Shown here piece by piece: positions 15,166 to 23,867 of a stretch of 64,000 nucleotides of DNA. The translations under genes and the position numbers were made by a program. The first letter of the stretch is position 1, and each line of letters opens with the position of its first letter. The stretch is taken from assembly GCF_003259525.1 (NCBI RefSeq), contig NZ_QLLO01000007.1, positions 1 through 64,000 of the forward strand, in the 5' to 3' direction. Below the pieces are notes generated by a model. That model was not told the origin of the DNA. It made no database searches and worked only from the letters and a program-made list of their open reading frames with translations. This stretch comes from Olleya aquimaris (GTDB lineage Bacteria; Bacteroidota; Bacteroidia; Flavobacteriales; Flavobacteriaceae).

Positions 15166-16074
15166 ATGAAGGACGTCTCTATTATAATAATAAACTATAA
15201 CACTTCAACATACACGTTAAAATGTATAGCTTCTGTATTTAAACATACCAATGCATCCTTGTCTTTTGAAGTGATTGTTGTTGATAACAATTCTAATATT
15301 GAAGACTATAATTTCTTAAAAGAAAACATTCCAAACAAACCTAATATATTATTAACTAGAAGCATCATAAACACTGGATTTGGAGGTGGAAACATGCATG
15401 GTGCACAGTTTGCAAATGGTAAGTATCTATTATTTTTAAATAACGATGCTTTTTTAAAAAATGACTGCTTATCCATTTTACTAAATTTTATGAATGCTCA
15501 TCCAGAAGCAGGTGTAGCTACTGCACAAAATTATGATGGTGACGGAAACCATGTTGTGTCTTTTGACCATAATAAAGGCATCAGAAAATTAATTTTAGGA
15601 CGTAGTTTTCTAGAAAAAAATTACCCTAAACAATATCCAAAACGCAAAAAAGAATACACTAAACCTATTAGTGTCAACTTTGTCAATGGTGCATTTATGT
15701 TTTTTAACACAGACGCTTTTTCAAAAGTTGGTGGTTTTGACACAAACATCTTTTTATATTTTGAAGAAATGGATATCTGTTACAGGCTAAAAAAACTAGG
15801 TTATTCTAGTTATTTAGTACCTGAAGCAAAAATAACTCATCACCAAGGTGCAAGTACAGGTACATCTAAAGTTATAAGTAAGGAAGGGTTAATTTCTCAC
15901 TTATATGTTTTGAAAAAAAATTACTCGTTTTTAAAATATCTTTTTATAAAATATTATTTCTGTATTACTTTTTTATTCAAACCAAAAAAATGGTTTATGC
16001 TAAAAACTATATGTAAAGGCGCACCTTTAAGCGACTCTTTAAAACAAGCTCAAACAATCACTTTCAATAATTAA
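15166..16074 (+). CDS. Glycosyltransferase family 2 (rhamnosyltransferase-like)
   Basis: This 302-residue GT-A enzyme of the WbbL/rhamnosyltransferase type has S-I-I-I-I-N-Y-N-T at the start, E-V-I-V-V-D-N-N-S near 38-46, G-F-G-G-G-N near 72-77, and the D-x-D region as L-F-L-N-N-D-A-F. V-N-F-V-N-G-A-F-M-F-F and the acidic F-E-E-M-D-I-C-Y-R-L complete the family pattern. The ATG at 15166 is chosen because the GTG at 15160 is the last base of the -7 box. It is followed after 3 bp by the FkbM methyltransferase gene. Confidence 0.9.
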   Translation: MKDVSIIIINYNTSTYTLKCIASVFKHTNASLSFEVIVVDNNSNIEDYNFLKENIPNKPNILLTRSIINTGFGGGNMHGAQFANGKYLLFLNNDAFLKNDCLSILLNFMNAHPEAGVATAQNYDGDGNHVVSFDHNKGIRKLILGRSFLEKNYPKQYPKRKKEYTKPISVNFVNGAFMFFNTDAFSKVGGFDTNIFLYFEEMDICYRLKKLGYSSYLVPEAKITHHQGASTGTSKVISKEGLISHLYVLKKNYSFLKYLFIKYYFCITFLFKPKKWFMLKTICKGAPLSDSLKQAQTITFNN

Positions 16075-16077
16075 AAT

Positions 16078-16839
16078 ATGTTATCACAATTAAAATTAAT
16101 TAAAACCCTAAAAGGTAACTTTTCATTTTTGGAAGCGGTTAAATTATTTAAAACCTTAAAAAACGAAAAAGAAGAGGTCTATTTACCCAAAAAAAAACGG
16201 ACTCTTTATTTTAGAAAAGACACTAAAGATTTTGAAACGTTTGAAGAAGTATTTGTGTCAAAAATTTATGATGTTTTTTTAACCTTTGAGCCTAAAACTA
16301 TTATTGATGCAGGTGCTAACACTGGTTTTGCTTCACTTTTTTTTAAGATTAAATATCCAAATGCCAATATAGTTGCATTAGAGATAAATAAAGATAATGC
16401 AACTATGATTGCTAAAAACCTTAAAGGTTTTGATAATGTAGATATTTTAGAAAGAGGTCTTTTTAGTGAGTATGCCTATTTTAAAGTAGAAAATCCATAC
16501 AATGCAACTAATAGTTTCGTTATTAAAAAGGTGGATAAAAACGATGATTTTGATATAGAGTCCATCACCATAGACCAAATTTTAGAACTAAAACAATGGG
16601 ATACTATTGATATTTTAAAAATAGATATTGAAGGTTCTGAAAAAGAATTATTTGAAACCAACTACCAGTCTTGGCTTCCTAAAGTAAAAGTTATTTACAT
16701 AGAAACACATGACAGGATGATTCCTAAATGTGCTTTTACTGTTATTAATACCATCAATAAGTTTGATGATTTTATTTTATACACTACAACTGATGGAACA
16801 CTCATTTTTTTCAATAAAGCACTAATAAGCCTCCCATAA
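16078..16839 (+). CDS. FkbM family methyltransferase
   Basis: This 253-residue SAM-dependent O-methyltransferase of the FkbM family is a common modifier of sugars in surface polysaccharide clusters. The SAM site is T-I-I-D-A-G-A-N-T-G-F-A-S-L-F-F (about 75-90), followed by V-A-L-E-I-N near 101 and the conserved I-D-I-L-K-I-D-I-E-G-S-E near 177-188. It sits 3 bp after the GT2 gene and 3 bp before tsaC, so the glycan operon may read through into tsaC-cca. The substrate is inferred only from context. Confidence 0.9.
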   Translation: MLSQLKLIKTLKGNFSFLEAVKLFKTLKNEKEEVYLPKKKRTLYFRKDTKDFETFEEVFVSKIYDVFLTFEPKTIIDAGANTGFASLFFKIKYPNANIVALEINKDNATMIAKNLKGFDNVDILERGLFSEYAYFKVENPYNATNSFVIKKVDKNDDFDIESITIDQILELKQWDTIDILKIDIEGSEKELFETNYQSWLPKVKVIYIETHDRMIPKCAFTVINTINKFDDFILYTTTDGTLIFFNKALISLP

Positions 16840-16842
16840 ACT

Positions 16843-17403
16843 ATGCAATCTCAATTAGAAAAAGCTATAGAAACTTTAAAGCAAGGTGGACTTATTTTAT
16901 ATCCAACAGATACTGTTTGGGGAATTGGCTGCGATGCTACAAATGCTAATGCGGTTAGAAAAGTCTATCAACTTAAACAACGTGACGATTCTAAAGCACT
17001 AATTTGTTTAGTTAACAATTACAGTATGTTAGAGCGTTATGTGGATAACGTCCCAAAAATAGCTTACACCATTTTAGATATTGCTGATCAACCTACAACA
17101 GTAATATATGATGCTCCTGCAGGAATTGCAGAAAACTTAGTAGCGGAAGATAACACTTTAGCCATCCGCATTCCAGATCATGAATTTTGTCAAAAATTAA
17201 TTAAATATTTTGGTAAACCTATTGTTTCTACTTCAGCTAATATTGCTGGTCAACCAACACCAAAATCCTTTAAAGAAATAGGCGATGCTATTTTAAAAGG
17301 TGTGGATTATGTCGTAAATTTGCAAAGCGAAAATAAAAATGCAAAACCATCAACTATTATTAAATTATCTAATAGTGGTGAGGTCAAAATTATTCGTGAG
17401 TAA
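16843..17403 (+). CDS. tsaC: L-threonylcarbamoyladenylate synthase (Sua5/YrdC)
   Basis: This 186-residue enzyme makes threonylcarbamoyl-AMP from threonine, bicarbonate and ATP, the first step of t6A37 tRNA modification. Motifs are [18 protein letters not shown] (about 15-32), K-Q-R-x-x-x-K near 44-50, and [14 protein letters not shown] near 126-139. The length fits the single-domain YrdC/TsaC form rather than the two-domain Sua5. It is followed after 8 bp by cca, so two tRNA-modifying genes are adjacent. Confidence 0.93.
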   Translation: MQSQLEKAIETLKQGGLILYPTDTVWGIGCDATNANAVRKVYQLKQRDDSKALICLVNNYSMLERYVDNVPKIAYTILDIADQPTTVIYDAPAGIAENLVAEDNTLAIRIPDHEFCQKLIKYFGKPIVSTSANIAGQPTPKSFKEIGDAILKGVDYVVNLQSENKNAKPSTIIKLSNSGEVKIIRE

Positions 17404-17411
17404 ATTTAAAA

Positions 17412-18827
17412 ATGAATTATAAGCAAGCCTTACAACATCCAATATTTAAAATCATTTCTCAAGCGTCTAAAAACTTAAATTTAGACAGCTATGTTATTGG
17501 TGGTTTTGTACGTGATTTTATTTTAAACCGAGGTGACGCTAAAGACATTGATGTTGTTGCAATAGGAAGCGGTATAGCTCTAGCCAAAGAAGTTGCAAAA
17601 CTTTTACCCAACCAACCTAAAGTACAGGTTTTTAAAACGTATGGTACTGCAATGTTGCGTTACAATGACATTGAAGTTGAATTTGTAGGAGCACGAAAAG
17701 AATCTTATAATGAAAATAGCAGAAACCCAATAGTAGAAAACGGAACCTTAGAAGATGATCAAAATCGTCGTGACTTTACCATAAACGCATTGGCTTTAAG
17801 TTTATCCGAAACTAATTTTGGTGACTTATTAGACCCTTTTAATGGTATCCAGGATTTAGACAATAAGATCATTAGAACTCCTTTAAATCCAGATATCACC
17901 TATAGTGACGACCCATTACGCATGATGCGTGCCATAAGATTTGCAACACAATTAGATTTTAAAATTGAAGACAAATCCTTAAACGCTATTACCAAAAACA
18001 ACAAACGCATAAACATTATTACCAAAGAGCGAATTGTTGTCGAGCTAAACAAAATATTAGAGAGTCAAACTCCTTCTAAAGGGTTTTTATTACTGGAAAA
18101 AACAGGGTTATTACAACATTTTTTACCAGAATTAACCAATCTAAAAGGGATTGATGAAGTCGAGGGTCAAACACATAAAGATAATTTTTACCACACCTTA
18201 GAAGTAGTTGATAATATTGCTAAAAACACAGACAATCTTTGGCTACGTTGGGCAGCCTTATTACATGATATTGGCAAAGCACCAACCAAACGATTTAGCA
18301 AAAATGTAGGTTGGACGTTTCATGGTCATGAATTTGAAGGCTCTAAAATGGTGTATCATTTATTTAAGCGTTTAAAGATGCCTTTAAATGATAAAATGAA
18401 ATTTGTCCAAAAACTAGTGTTTATGAGCTCAAGACCTATCGTTTTAGCACAAGACATAGTTACAGACTCTGCTGTGCGTAGATTGGTTTTTGATGCAGGA
18501 GATTACGTAGATGATTTAATGACACTTTGTGAAGCAGATATCACCACCAAAAACCCAAAACGTTTCGAAAAATATCATAACAATTTTAAAATTGTTAGAG
18601 ATAAAATAATTGAAGTTGAAGAAAAAGATCATGTACGTAATTTTCAACCACCAGTTTCTGGAGAAGAAATTATGAAAACCTTTAATCTTAAACCTTCAAA
18701 AGAAATTGGAATTATAAAAGAAGCTATTAAAGAAGCCATTTTAGACGGTGTCATCCCAAACGAGCATGAAGCTGCTTATAATTTAATGCTAAAAAAAGGA
18801 GAAGCTTTAGGTTTAACTAAAAGTTAA
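17412..18827 (+). CDS. cca: CCA tRNA nucleotidyltransferase with HD domain
   Basis: This 471-residue class II nucleotidyltransferase builds or repairs the CCA end of tRNAs. The head domain has Y-V-I-G-G-F-V-R-D (about 27-35), the metal Asp pair D-I-D-V-V near 44-48 and the R-R-D-F-T-I-N-A-L segment near 116-124. [13 protein letters not shown] near 165-177 is the neck motif that reads the incoming base. A C-terminal HD domain has H-T-L-E-V-V and L-L-H-D-I-G-K near 258-290, suggesting phosphohydrolase activity as in other Cca-HD proteins. The length is normal. Confidence 0.93.
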   Translation: MNYKQALQHPIFKIISQASKNLNLDSYVIGGFVRDFILNRGDAKDIDVVAIGSGIALAKEVAKLLPNQPKVQVFKTYGTAMLRYNDIEVEFVGARKESYNENSRNPIVENGTLEDDQNRRDFTINALALSLSETNFGDLLDPFNGIQDLDNKIIRTPLNPDITYSDDPLRMMRAIRFATQLDFKIEDKSLNAITKNNKRINIITKERIVVELNKILESQTPSKGFLLLEKTGLLQHFLPELTNLKGIDEVEGQTHKDNFYHTLEVVDNIAKNTDNLWLRWAALLHDIGKAPTKRFSKNVGWTFHGHEFEGSKMVYHLFKRLKMPLNDKMKFVQKLVFMSSRPIVLAQDIVTDSAVRRLVFDAGDYVDDLMTLCEADITTKNPKRFEKYHNNFKIVRDKIIEVEEKDHVRNFQPPVSGEEIMKTFNLKPSKEIGIIKEAIKEAILDGVIPNEHEAAYNLMLKKGEALGLTKS

Positions 18828-18832
18828 AAATA

Positions 18833-19282
18833 ATGTTAGAGCTAGTTAAAACAGATTCTAATAATCCAGACTTTATTAATCTGGTCAAGCAATTGGATAG
18901 TTATTTAAAGGTAACTGATGGTGACGAGCATGATTTTTATAACCAATTTAATAGCATAGACAATTTAAAACATACTGTTGTTGCCTATTTAGATACTACT
19001 CCTGTGGGTTGTGGTGCTTTTAAACCATTTGGAGAGGATACTATAGAAATCAAACGTATGTTTACCACAGAAGCTACTAGAGGTCAAGGCATTGCTTCTG
19101 CTATATTAAAAACATTGGAAGATTGGGCTAAAACTTTAAACTACAAGTATTGTGTTTTAGAAACAGGAATAAGACAAATTGAAGCTGTCCAGTTTTATAA
19201 GAAAAGTAATTATCAAATCATTGACAATTACGGACAATATAAAGGTGTAGAGAATAGTCTTTGTTTTAAAAAAGAATTGTAA
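18833..19282 (+). CDS. GNAT family N-acetyltransferase
   Basis: This 149-residue acetyl-CoA-dependent acyltransferase has the GNAT core: P-V-G-C-G-A-F-K on the beta strand, E-I-K-R-M-F-T near 78-84, and the pyrophosphate-binding loop T-R-G-Q-G-I-A-S-A-I-L (about 87-97, matching R-x-x-G-x-G/A). Y-C-V-L-E-T-G and A-V-Q-F-Y-K-K-S-N-Y follow as in the family. Substrate unknown. It starts 5 bp after the cca stop in the same transcription unit. Confidence 0.88.
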   Translation: MLELVKTDSNNPDFINLVKQLDSYLKVTDGDEHDFYNQFNSIDNLKHTVVAYLDTTPVGCGAFKPFGEDTIEIKRMFTTEATRGQGIASAILKTLEDWAKTLNYKYCVLETGIRQIEAVQFYKKSNYQIIDNYGQYKGVENSLCFKKEL

Positions 19283-19295
19283 AAGAAAAAAGAAA

Positions 19296-20312
19296 ATGAA
19301 AAAGGATAACAAAAAAGTCATTTATTGGCTATTAACGGGTTGCGTACTAATTTTTATTATGGTTATTGTTGGCGGAATTACAAGATTAACCCATTCTGGT
19401 TTATCAATATCCAATTACAAACTCATTTCTGGTACCATTCCTCCTATGAATGAGGTTGAATGGCAAGAGGCTTTTGATTTGTATAAACAGTATCCAGAAT
19501 ATCAAAAATTAAACTCTCATTTTACTCTAGAAGAGTTTAAAGATATTTATTTCTGGGAGTGGATCCATCGTGTGATTGGTCGTGTAATTGGGTTGGTATT
19601 TTTTATTCCTTTTTTATACTTTTTATTCACTAAACAGCTCACTAAACCCACTATTAAAAAATCTATTGTACTGATGTGTTTAGGCGCCTTTCAAGGGTTT
19701 TTAGGTTGGTATATGGTTAAAAGCGGATTGGTAGACAGACCAGATGTTAGTCACTACAGACTAGCCATGCACTTAACAACTGCATTTATCACCTTTGCTG
19801 CAACATTTTGGGTGGCTTTAGATTTGATGTTTCCGTTTAATAAAATTGTAAACACAGGATTTAAGCGCCTAGTAAGGTTGGGCATGTTAGTCTTACTTAT
19901 TCAGATTATATATGGTGCTTTTGTTGCAGGATTAGATGCTGGTTGGGTGCATAACCATTGGCCAATGATGAGTGAAGGCAAATTTATTCACGAAAGTGTG
20001 TATTTAGAAAGAGAAACACTTTTTGCCAACTTAACAGAAGGTAAAAGTGGTGTCCAATTTGTACACAGAATATTAGCATATGTTGTGGTTGCTTTTATCC
20101 TTTTAATTTATTTTAAAGGCAAAAAATATATCGAAACCAATTATCAAAGAACAGCCTTAAACCTAATGTTAGGTCTGGTGTTTTTACAATTTATATTAGG
20201 TGTTTTTACTTTATTATTACAAGTCCCAGTTTGGCTTGGTGTTGTCCACCAGGTTGGTGCCTTTTTATTACTAAGTGCCATGACATTTACCTTGCATCGA
20301 TTTAGTAAATAA
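19296..20312 (+). CDS. ctaA: Heme A synthase (CtaA/COX15)
   Basis: This 338-residue inner-membrane protein with about eight helices oxidises the C8 methyl of heme O to give heme A for cytochrome oxidase. Key features are the first helix I-M-V-I-V-G-G-I-T-R-L-T-x-S-G-L-S, the heme-ligating W-E-W-I-H-R-x-I-G-R near 90-98, R-L-A-M-H-L near 154, V-Q-F-V-H-R near 253 and V-V-H-Q-V-G-A near 314. The four His are in the expected helices. It has no ctaB or oxidase neighbours here. Confidence 0.93.
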   Translation: MKKDNKKVIYWLLTGCVLIFIMVIVGGITRLTHSGLSISNYKLISGTIPPMNEVEWQEAFDLYKQYPEYQKLNSHFTLEEFKDIYFWEWIHRVIGRVIGLVFFIPFLYFLFTKQLTKPTIKKSIVLMCLGAFQGFLGWYMVKSGLVDRPDVSHYRLAMHLTTAFITFAATFWVALDLMFPFNKIVNTGFKRLVRLGMLVLLIQIIYGAFVAGLDAGWVHNHWPMMSEGKFIHESVYLERETLFANLTEGKSGVQFVHRILAYVVVAFILLIYFKGKKYIETNYQRTALNLMLGLVFLQFILGVFTLLLQVPVWLGVVHQVGAFLLLSAMTFTLHRFSK

Positions 20313-20351
20313 CACTTAAAAAATGTATCTTTACACCCTTATTTTTAAGTT

Positions 20352-20867
20352 ATGATATACAGATTCAGAGTTATTTTAGACAACGATACCGACGAAGATA
20401 TTTTCAGAGATTTTGAAATTCGCGAAAGCGATACCATGGAAGATTTACACAACGTTATTACACAATGTTTTGGGTTTGATGGTACAGAAATGGCTTCGTT
20501 TTACTTAAGTGATGACGAATGGAATCAAGGCGAAGAGATTAGTTTGTTTGATATGAGTGATGGTTCCAATCAAGTAAAATTAATGAATGAAACTATTATC
20601 TCTGACACAGTTCATGAAGCGCAAACTAAACTAATTTACGTGTATGACTTTATGAGTATGTGGACCTTTTTTGTAGAGCTTGCAGAAATTGTTGAAACCG
20701 CAGAAGGTGTAGATTATCCTAACCTAATGTATGTGCAAGGTCAAGTCCCGACAGAAGCACCAGATAAAATTTTTGAAGCAGAAAGTGACGACGATTTTAA
20801 TGAGTTTGATGACGATTTTGATGTAGACGATTACGATAATCTGGACTTTGAAGAAAACTGGAATTAA
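20352..20867 (+). CDS. Plasmid pRiA4b ORF-3-like protein
   Basis: This 171-residue soluble acidic protein is of the PRiA4b-ORF3-like family. It begins Y-R-F-R-V-I-L-D-N and has D-L-H-N-V-I-T-Q-C-F-G-F-D, then A-S-F-Y-L-S-D-D-E-W and a W-T-F-F-V-E-L region. The C-terminal 35 residues are almost all Asp and Glu. The family is widespread in Bacteroidota chromosomes, and its name does not imply a plasmid. Function unknown. Its end overlaps the convergent gene at 20864 by 4 bp. It carries one exact copy of the word CGCGAAAGCG (20421-20430) near its start. Confidence 0.85.
   Translation: MIYRFRVILDNDTDEDIFRDFEIRESDTMEDLHNVITQCFGFDGTEMASFYLSDDEWNQGEEISLFDMSDGSNQVKLMNETIISDTVHEAQTKLIYVYDFMSMWTFFVELAEIVETAEGVDYPNLMYVQGQVPTEAPDKIFEAESDDDFNEFDDDFDVDDYDNLDFEENWN
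20421..20430 (+). repeat. CGCGAAAGCG word, exact copy
   Basis: One of four exact copies of a GC-rich 10-mer in this AT-rich window (others at 34580, 46554 and, inverted, 35554). Here it encodes part of I-R-E-S. Confidence 0.7.
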
Positions 20868-21922
20868 AAGCCTTTAGTATTGACATCCTCATAATTACGC
20901 TTCACAAATTCTAAAGCGTTTTTTAAAATCTGACCCATATTTTTACTTCTCTTAAATTCTAAATCTAAGGTATACTCGTAGATTTTGGATTTTAACTGTT
21001 TGATGTGTTCGGTATTTGATATGTTATCATTAACCATACAATGTAACAACTCTGTAATCCGATCGTGATAACTAATCATTCGTTTTGCAACTATAGAGCG
21101 TTCTTCAATTTTATATTGGTCAATAGATTCTTTTTTAAATTTTTTAGATACCAATTCTACTAGCTTCAAATTCTCTTTAAAAAACTGTGGTCTGTAGACG
21201 TTAAATTTGCCTTCATAACATTGCTGGTCAAAATCTATAGCTCTAATTTTAAAAACTACATGGTCAAAATCGTGGGTTGGAACAATCACATAATTGTAAG
21301 ATCGCATATCACCCAGTAATCTAATCATACAACGCTCGTTAAACTTTACAAACTCTTTAGCGATTTGAGATTTTTCAGACTCTGTACAATCGTTAAGCAT
21401 GTCTTCAATAAATACATCACCAGGTATTCCTGCAATATGTTCTTCTATTAGCGTATTACCATGCACCATAAAATTAAGGTTATATGGAGATAGCATGTGC
21501 TCTAATTCTAAACCATAAACACGTGAAGCGTCTGCTTTTTTTACGTAGAAATACGTGTAATTATCATTTAAAATATTTCTAACTTTTATCCTAAATGGTT
21601 TAGAGTTGCCAAAGGTGCAATAATCAATTGCATCAATATTTAAAAAAGGTATGGAGGTTTCGTTACCGTCAGAATGTAATTGAGTGTATACTTTTTTAAG
21701 ACTTAAATCTATTTCTTTTCTATCAAATTCACTAAAATACACACGTATCCACAAAGTGTCTTTATCGTGTTTATCGTAAACCGTAACAGATCCTTGAAAA
21801 CGCAATAAGTCGTCATATAAAATAGAAATTTTAGAGTTTCTATTATACTCAGATAAATACGCATGTAATTTATCGTTAATAGGATACGATGGTTTTTTTT
21901 TAGAAATCTTTAAATCTTCCAT
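20864..21922 (-). CDS. Conserved flavobacterial protein with kinase-like motif, function unknown
   Basis: This 352-residue protein has no signal peptide and no clear membrane segment, so it should be cytoplasmic. The first half is beta-rich. Near the middle, L-L-G-D-M-R-S-Y-N-Y-V-I followed after about 18 residues by I-R-A-I-D-F-D-Q-Q resembles the catalytic loop and metal site of kinase-fold proteins (D-x4-N ... D-F-D). That is suggestive only. The C-terminal third is helical and charged. ATG 21922 is preferred to the in-frame TTG at 21931. A minus-strand -7 box (21939-21946) precedes it. I do not recognise the family. Confidence 0.7.
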   Translation of the reverse strand: MEDLKISKKKPSYPINDKLHAYLSEYNRNSKISILYDDLLRFQGSVTVYDKHDKDTLWIRVYFSEFDRKEIDLSLKKVYTQLHSDGNETSIPFLNIDAIDYCTFGNSKPFRIKVRNILNDNYTYFYVKKADASRVYGLELEHMLSPYNLNFMVHGNTLIEEHIAGIPGDVFIEDMLNDCTESEKSQIAKEFVKFNERCMIRLLGDMRSYNYVIVPTHDFDHVVFKIRAIDFDQQCYEGKFNVYRPQFFKENLKLVELVSKKFKKESIDQYKIEERSIVAKRMISYHDRITELLHCMVNDNISNTEHIKQLKSKIYEYTLDLEFKRSKNMGQILKNALEFVKRNYEDVNTKGF

Positions 21923-21938
21923 ACAATTCAAACTTAAC

Positions 21939-21946
21939 CAAATGTA
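21939..21946 (-). promoter_or_regulatory. Putative -7 box for the 20864 gene
   Basis: Plus-strand CAAATGTA reads TACATTTG on the minus strand, 17 bp upstream of the start. It matches TAnnTTTG; no -33 element was found. Confidence 0.35.
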
Positions 21947-22020
21947 AAACTAATTTTTAAATTGTAACATTTTTGGCATTGTATCGTCTTACTTTTAAAC
22001 CAATCAAAAAACCAATCATC

Positions 22021-22929
22021 TTGGAAACTATTCTTAGCATTAGTAATCTTACTAAAAAATATGGCAGCTTGACTGCTGTTAACAATTTATCTTTCACCAT
22101 TCAAAAAGGCAATGTTTATGGTATTTTAGGACCAAACGGAAGTGGTAAATCTACTACTTTAGGTATTACACTTAATGTGGTTAATGAAACTAGCGGAAGT
22201 TTTAACTGGTTTAATGGACAAACATCTACGCACCTTGCGTTAAAAAAAGTAGGTGCTATTATAGAGCGTCCAAACTTTTACCCTTACATGTCTGCTTACA
22301 AAAACTTAAAACTGGTTTGTAAAATTAAAGATATAAGCGAAGATAAAATTGATGAAAAACTAGAATTAGTTGGACTTTTAGATAGAAAAAATAGCAAGTT
22401 TAAAACCTTTTCTTTGGGTATGAAACAACGCTTAGCAATAGCATCTGCATTGTTAAACGATCCAGAAATTTTAATTCTAGACGAACCCACTAATGGTTTA
22501 GACCCTCAAGGGATACATCAAATTAGAGCATTAATTAAAGATATTGCTAGTCAAGGCACTACTATTTTATTAGCCTCGCATTTACTGGATGAAGTAGAAA
22601 AAGTATGTTCTCATGTGGTGGTTTTAAGAAAAGGGCATAAATTATATGAGGGTCCAGTAGACCAAATGATTTCTAGTAATGGTTTTTTTGAATTAAAAAG
22701 TGACGACAATCAAGCACTTTTAAATTACTTAGCATCACATCCAAACATTAAAGATACCAAAGTTTTAGACGGATTGGTCACTGCTTTTTTAGAAGCACCA
22801 ATGTCTGCATCAGCATTTAATAAAGAGCTGATACATAACGGAATAGTATTATCCCATTTAGTACTAAGAAAAGAAAGTTTAGAAGAACAATTTCTTCAAC
22901 TTACAGACAACCTAAACGACGCTAACTAA
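22021..22929 (+). CDS. ABC transporter ATP-binding protein
   Basis: This 302-residue ATPase of the ABC-2-type exporter class has the Walker A G-P-N-G-S-G-K-S-T, signature F-S-L-G-M-K-Q-R-L, Walker B I-L-I-L-D-E-P-T-N-G-L-D-P-Q-G and H-loop L-A-S-H. The start chosen is the TTG at 22021, giving M-E-T-I-L-S-I-S-N-L-T-K-K-Y-G, the normal beginning of the domain. The longer frame from 21973 would add an unlikely basic tail. It is followed after 22 bp by the permease gene, together a bacitracin/lantibiotic-resistance-like or antibiotic-export-like pair whose substrate is unknown. Confidence 0.88.
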   Translation: METILSISNLTKKYGSLTAVNNLSFTIQKGNVYGILGPNGSGKSTTLGITLNVVNETSGSFNWFNGQTSTHLALKKVGAIIERPNFYPYMSAYKNLKLVCKIKDISEDKIDEKLELVGLLDRKNSKFKTFSLGMKQRLAIASALLNDPEILILDEPTNGLDPQGIHQIRALIKDIASQGTTILLASHLLDEVEKVCSHVVVLRKGHKLYEGPVDQMISSNGFFELKSDDNQALLNYLASHPNIKDTKVLDGLVTAFLEAPMSASAFNKELIHNGIVLSHLVLRKESLEEQFLQLTDNLNDAN

Positions 22930-22951
22930 TCCATCAAAAAAACCAACAATC

Positions 22952-23788
22952 ATGTTACGACTTTTAAATATAGAATTTATAAAACTTTGGAATAACAGAT
23001 CTAGCAAAGTATTAATACTTGCTTATTTTATTTTACTAACCTCAATTGCACTAATTGCTGCTATTAAATTTGATATTGGTCCTATTCAATTTCATTTAGC
23101 AGAACAGGGTATTTTTGATTTTCCATACATCTGGCATTTTAACACCTATGTAGCAGGAACTTTAAAATTTTTCTTAGCCATAGTTATTGTATCCATGATG
23201 GCTAACGAGTATAGCAATAAAACTATCAAACAAAATTTAATAGATGGATTAAGTAAAAAAGAGTTTATTGCTTCAAAATTTATAACAGTTTCAGCATTTG
23301 CTTTAATATCTACCCTATTTGTATTTATTATTACCTTGATATTAGGATTATCTTTTTCTGATAATACTGAAGCTTACCATGTGTTTTCGGACACCGAATA
23401 TCTATTAGCCTTTTTCGTTAAATTAGTCGGCTTTTTCTCTATCTGTTTGTTCTTAGGAATATTAGTTAAACGATCTGCTTTTGCATTAGGATTTCTATTT
23501 GTGTGGTATGTTATTGAAAAAATTGCCTATGGATTAATTCGTTGGGAAATATCAGCAACTCAAGATAATTGGGAAAATATTACACGTTTTTTTCCATTAG
23601 AATCCATGTCTAATTTAATTAAAGAACCAGCAACTAGACTAGGTGCTGCTAAAGAATTAGCAAAACAAGTTGGTGAAGAATTTAACTTTGATTATGCTGT
23701 ACATTGGTATGAAATAGTTATAGTATTAGCTTGGACTTCATTATTTATTTATTGGTCTTATAAATTATTGAAAAAAAGAGATTTATAA
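22952..23788 (+). CDS. ABC-2 transporter permease
   Basis: This 278-residue membrane protein has about six hydrophobic segments: residues 19-38, 70-86 (after a periplasmic loop), 115-140, 160-180, 185-200 and 252-272. The N terminus L-L-N-I-E-F-I-K-L-W-N-N-R-S-S-K and the cytoplasmic M-M-A-N-E-Y-S-N-K-T-I-K-Q-N-L-I-D-G-L-S-K-K-E-F coupling helix are typical of the ABC-2 permease family. It partners the ATPase encoded just upstream. Substrate unknown. Confidence 0.88.
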   Translation: MLRLLNIEFIKLWNNRSSKVLILAYFILLTSIALIAAIKFDIGPIQFHLAEQGIFDFPYIWHFNTYVAGTLKFFLAIVIVSMMANEYSNKTIKQNLIDGLSKKEFIASKFITVSAFALISTLFVFIITLILGLSFSDNTEAYHVFSDTEYLLAFFVKLVGFFSICLFLGILVKRSAFALGFLFVWYVIEKIAYGLIRWEISATQDNWENITRFFPLESMSNLIKEPATRLGAAKELAKQVGEEFNFDYAVHWYEIVIVLAWTSLFIYWSYKLLKKRDL

Positions 23789-23867
23789 CTCCCAATTACT
23801 TTTTAACATGCTGCATTAAAATTTAAGTTATTTTTATAATATCTTTACTTGCTATTGCTAGATTAAC

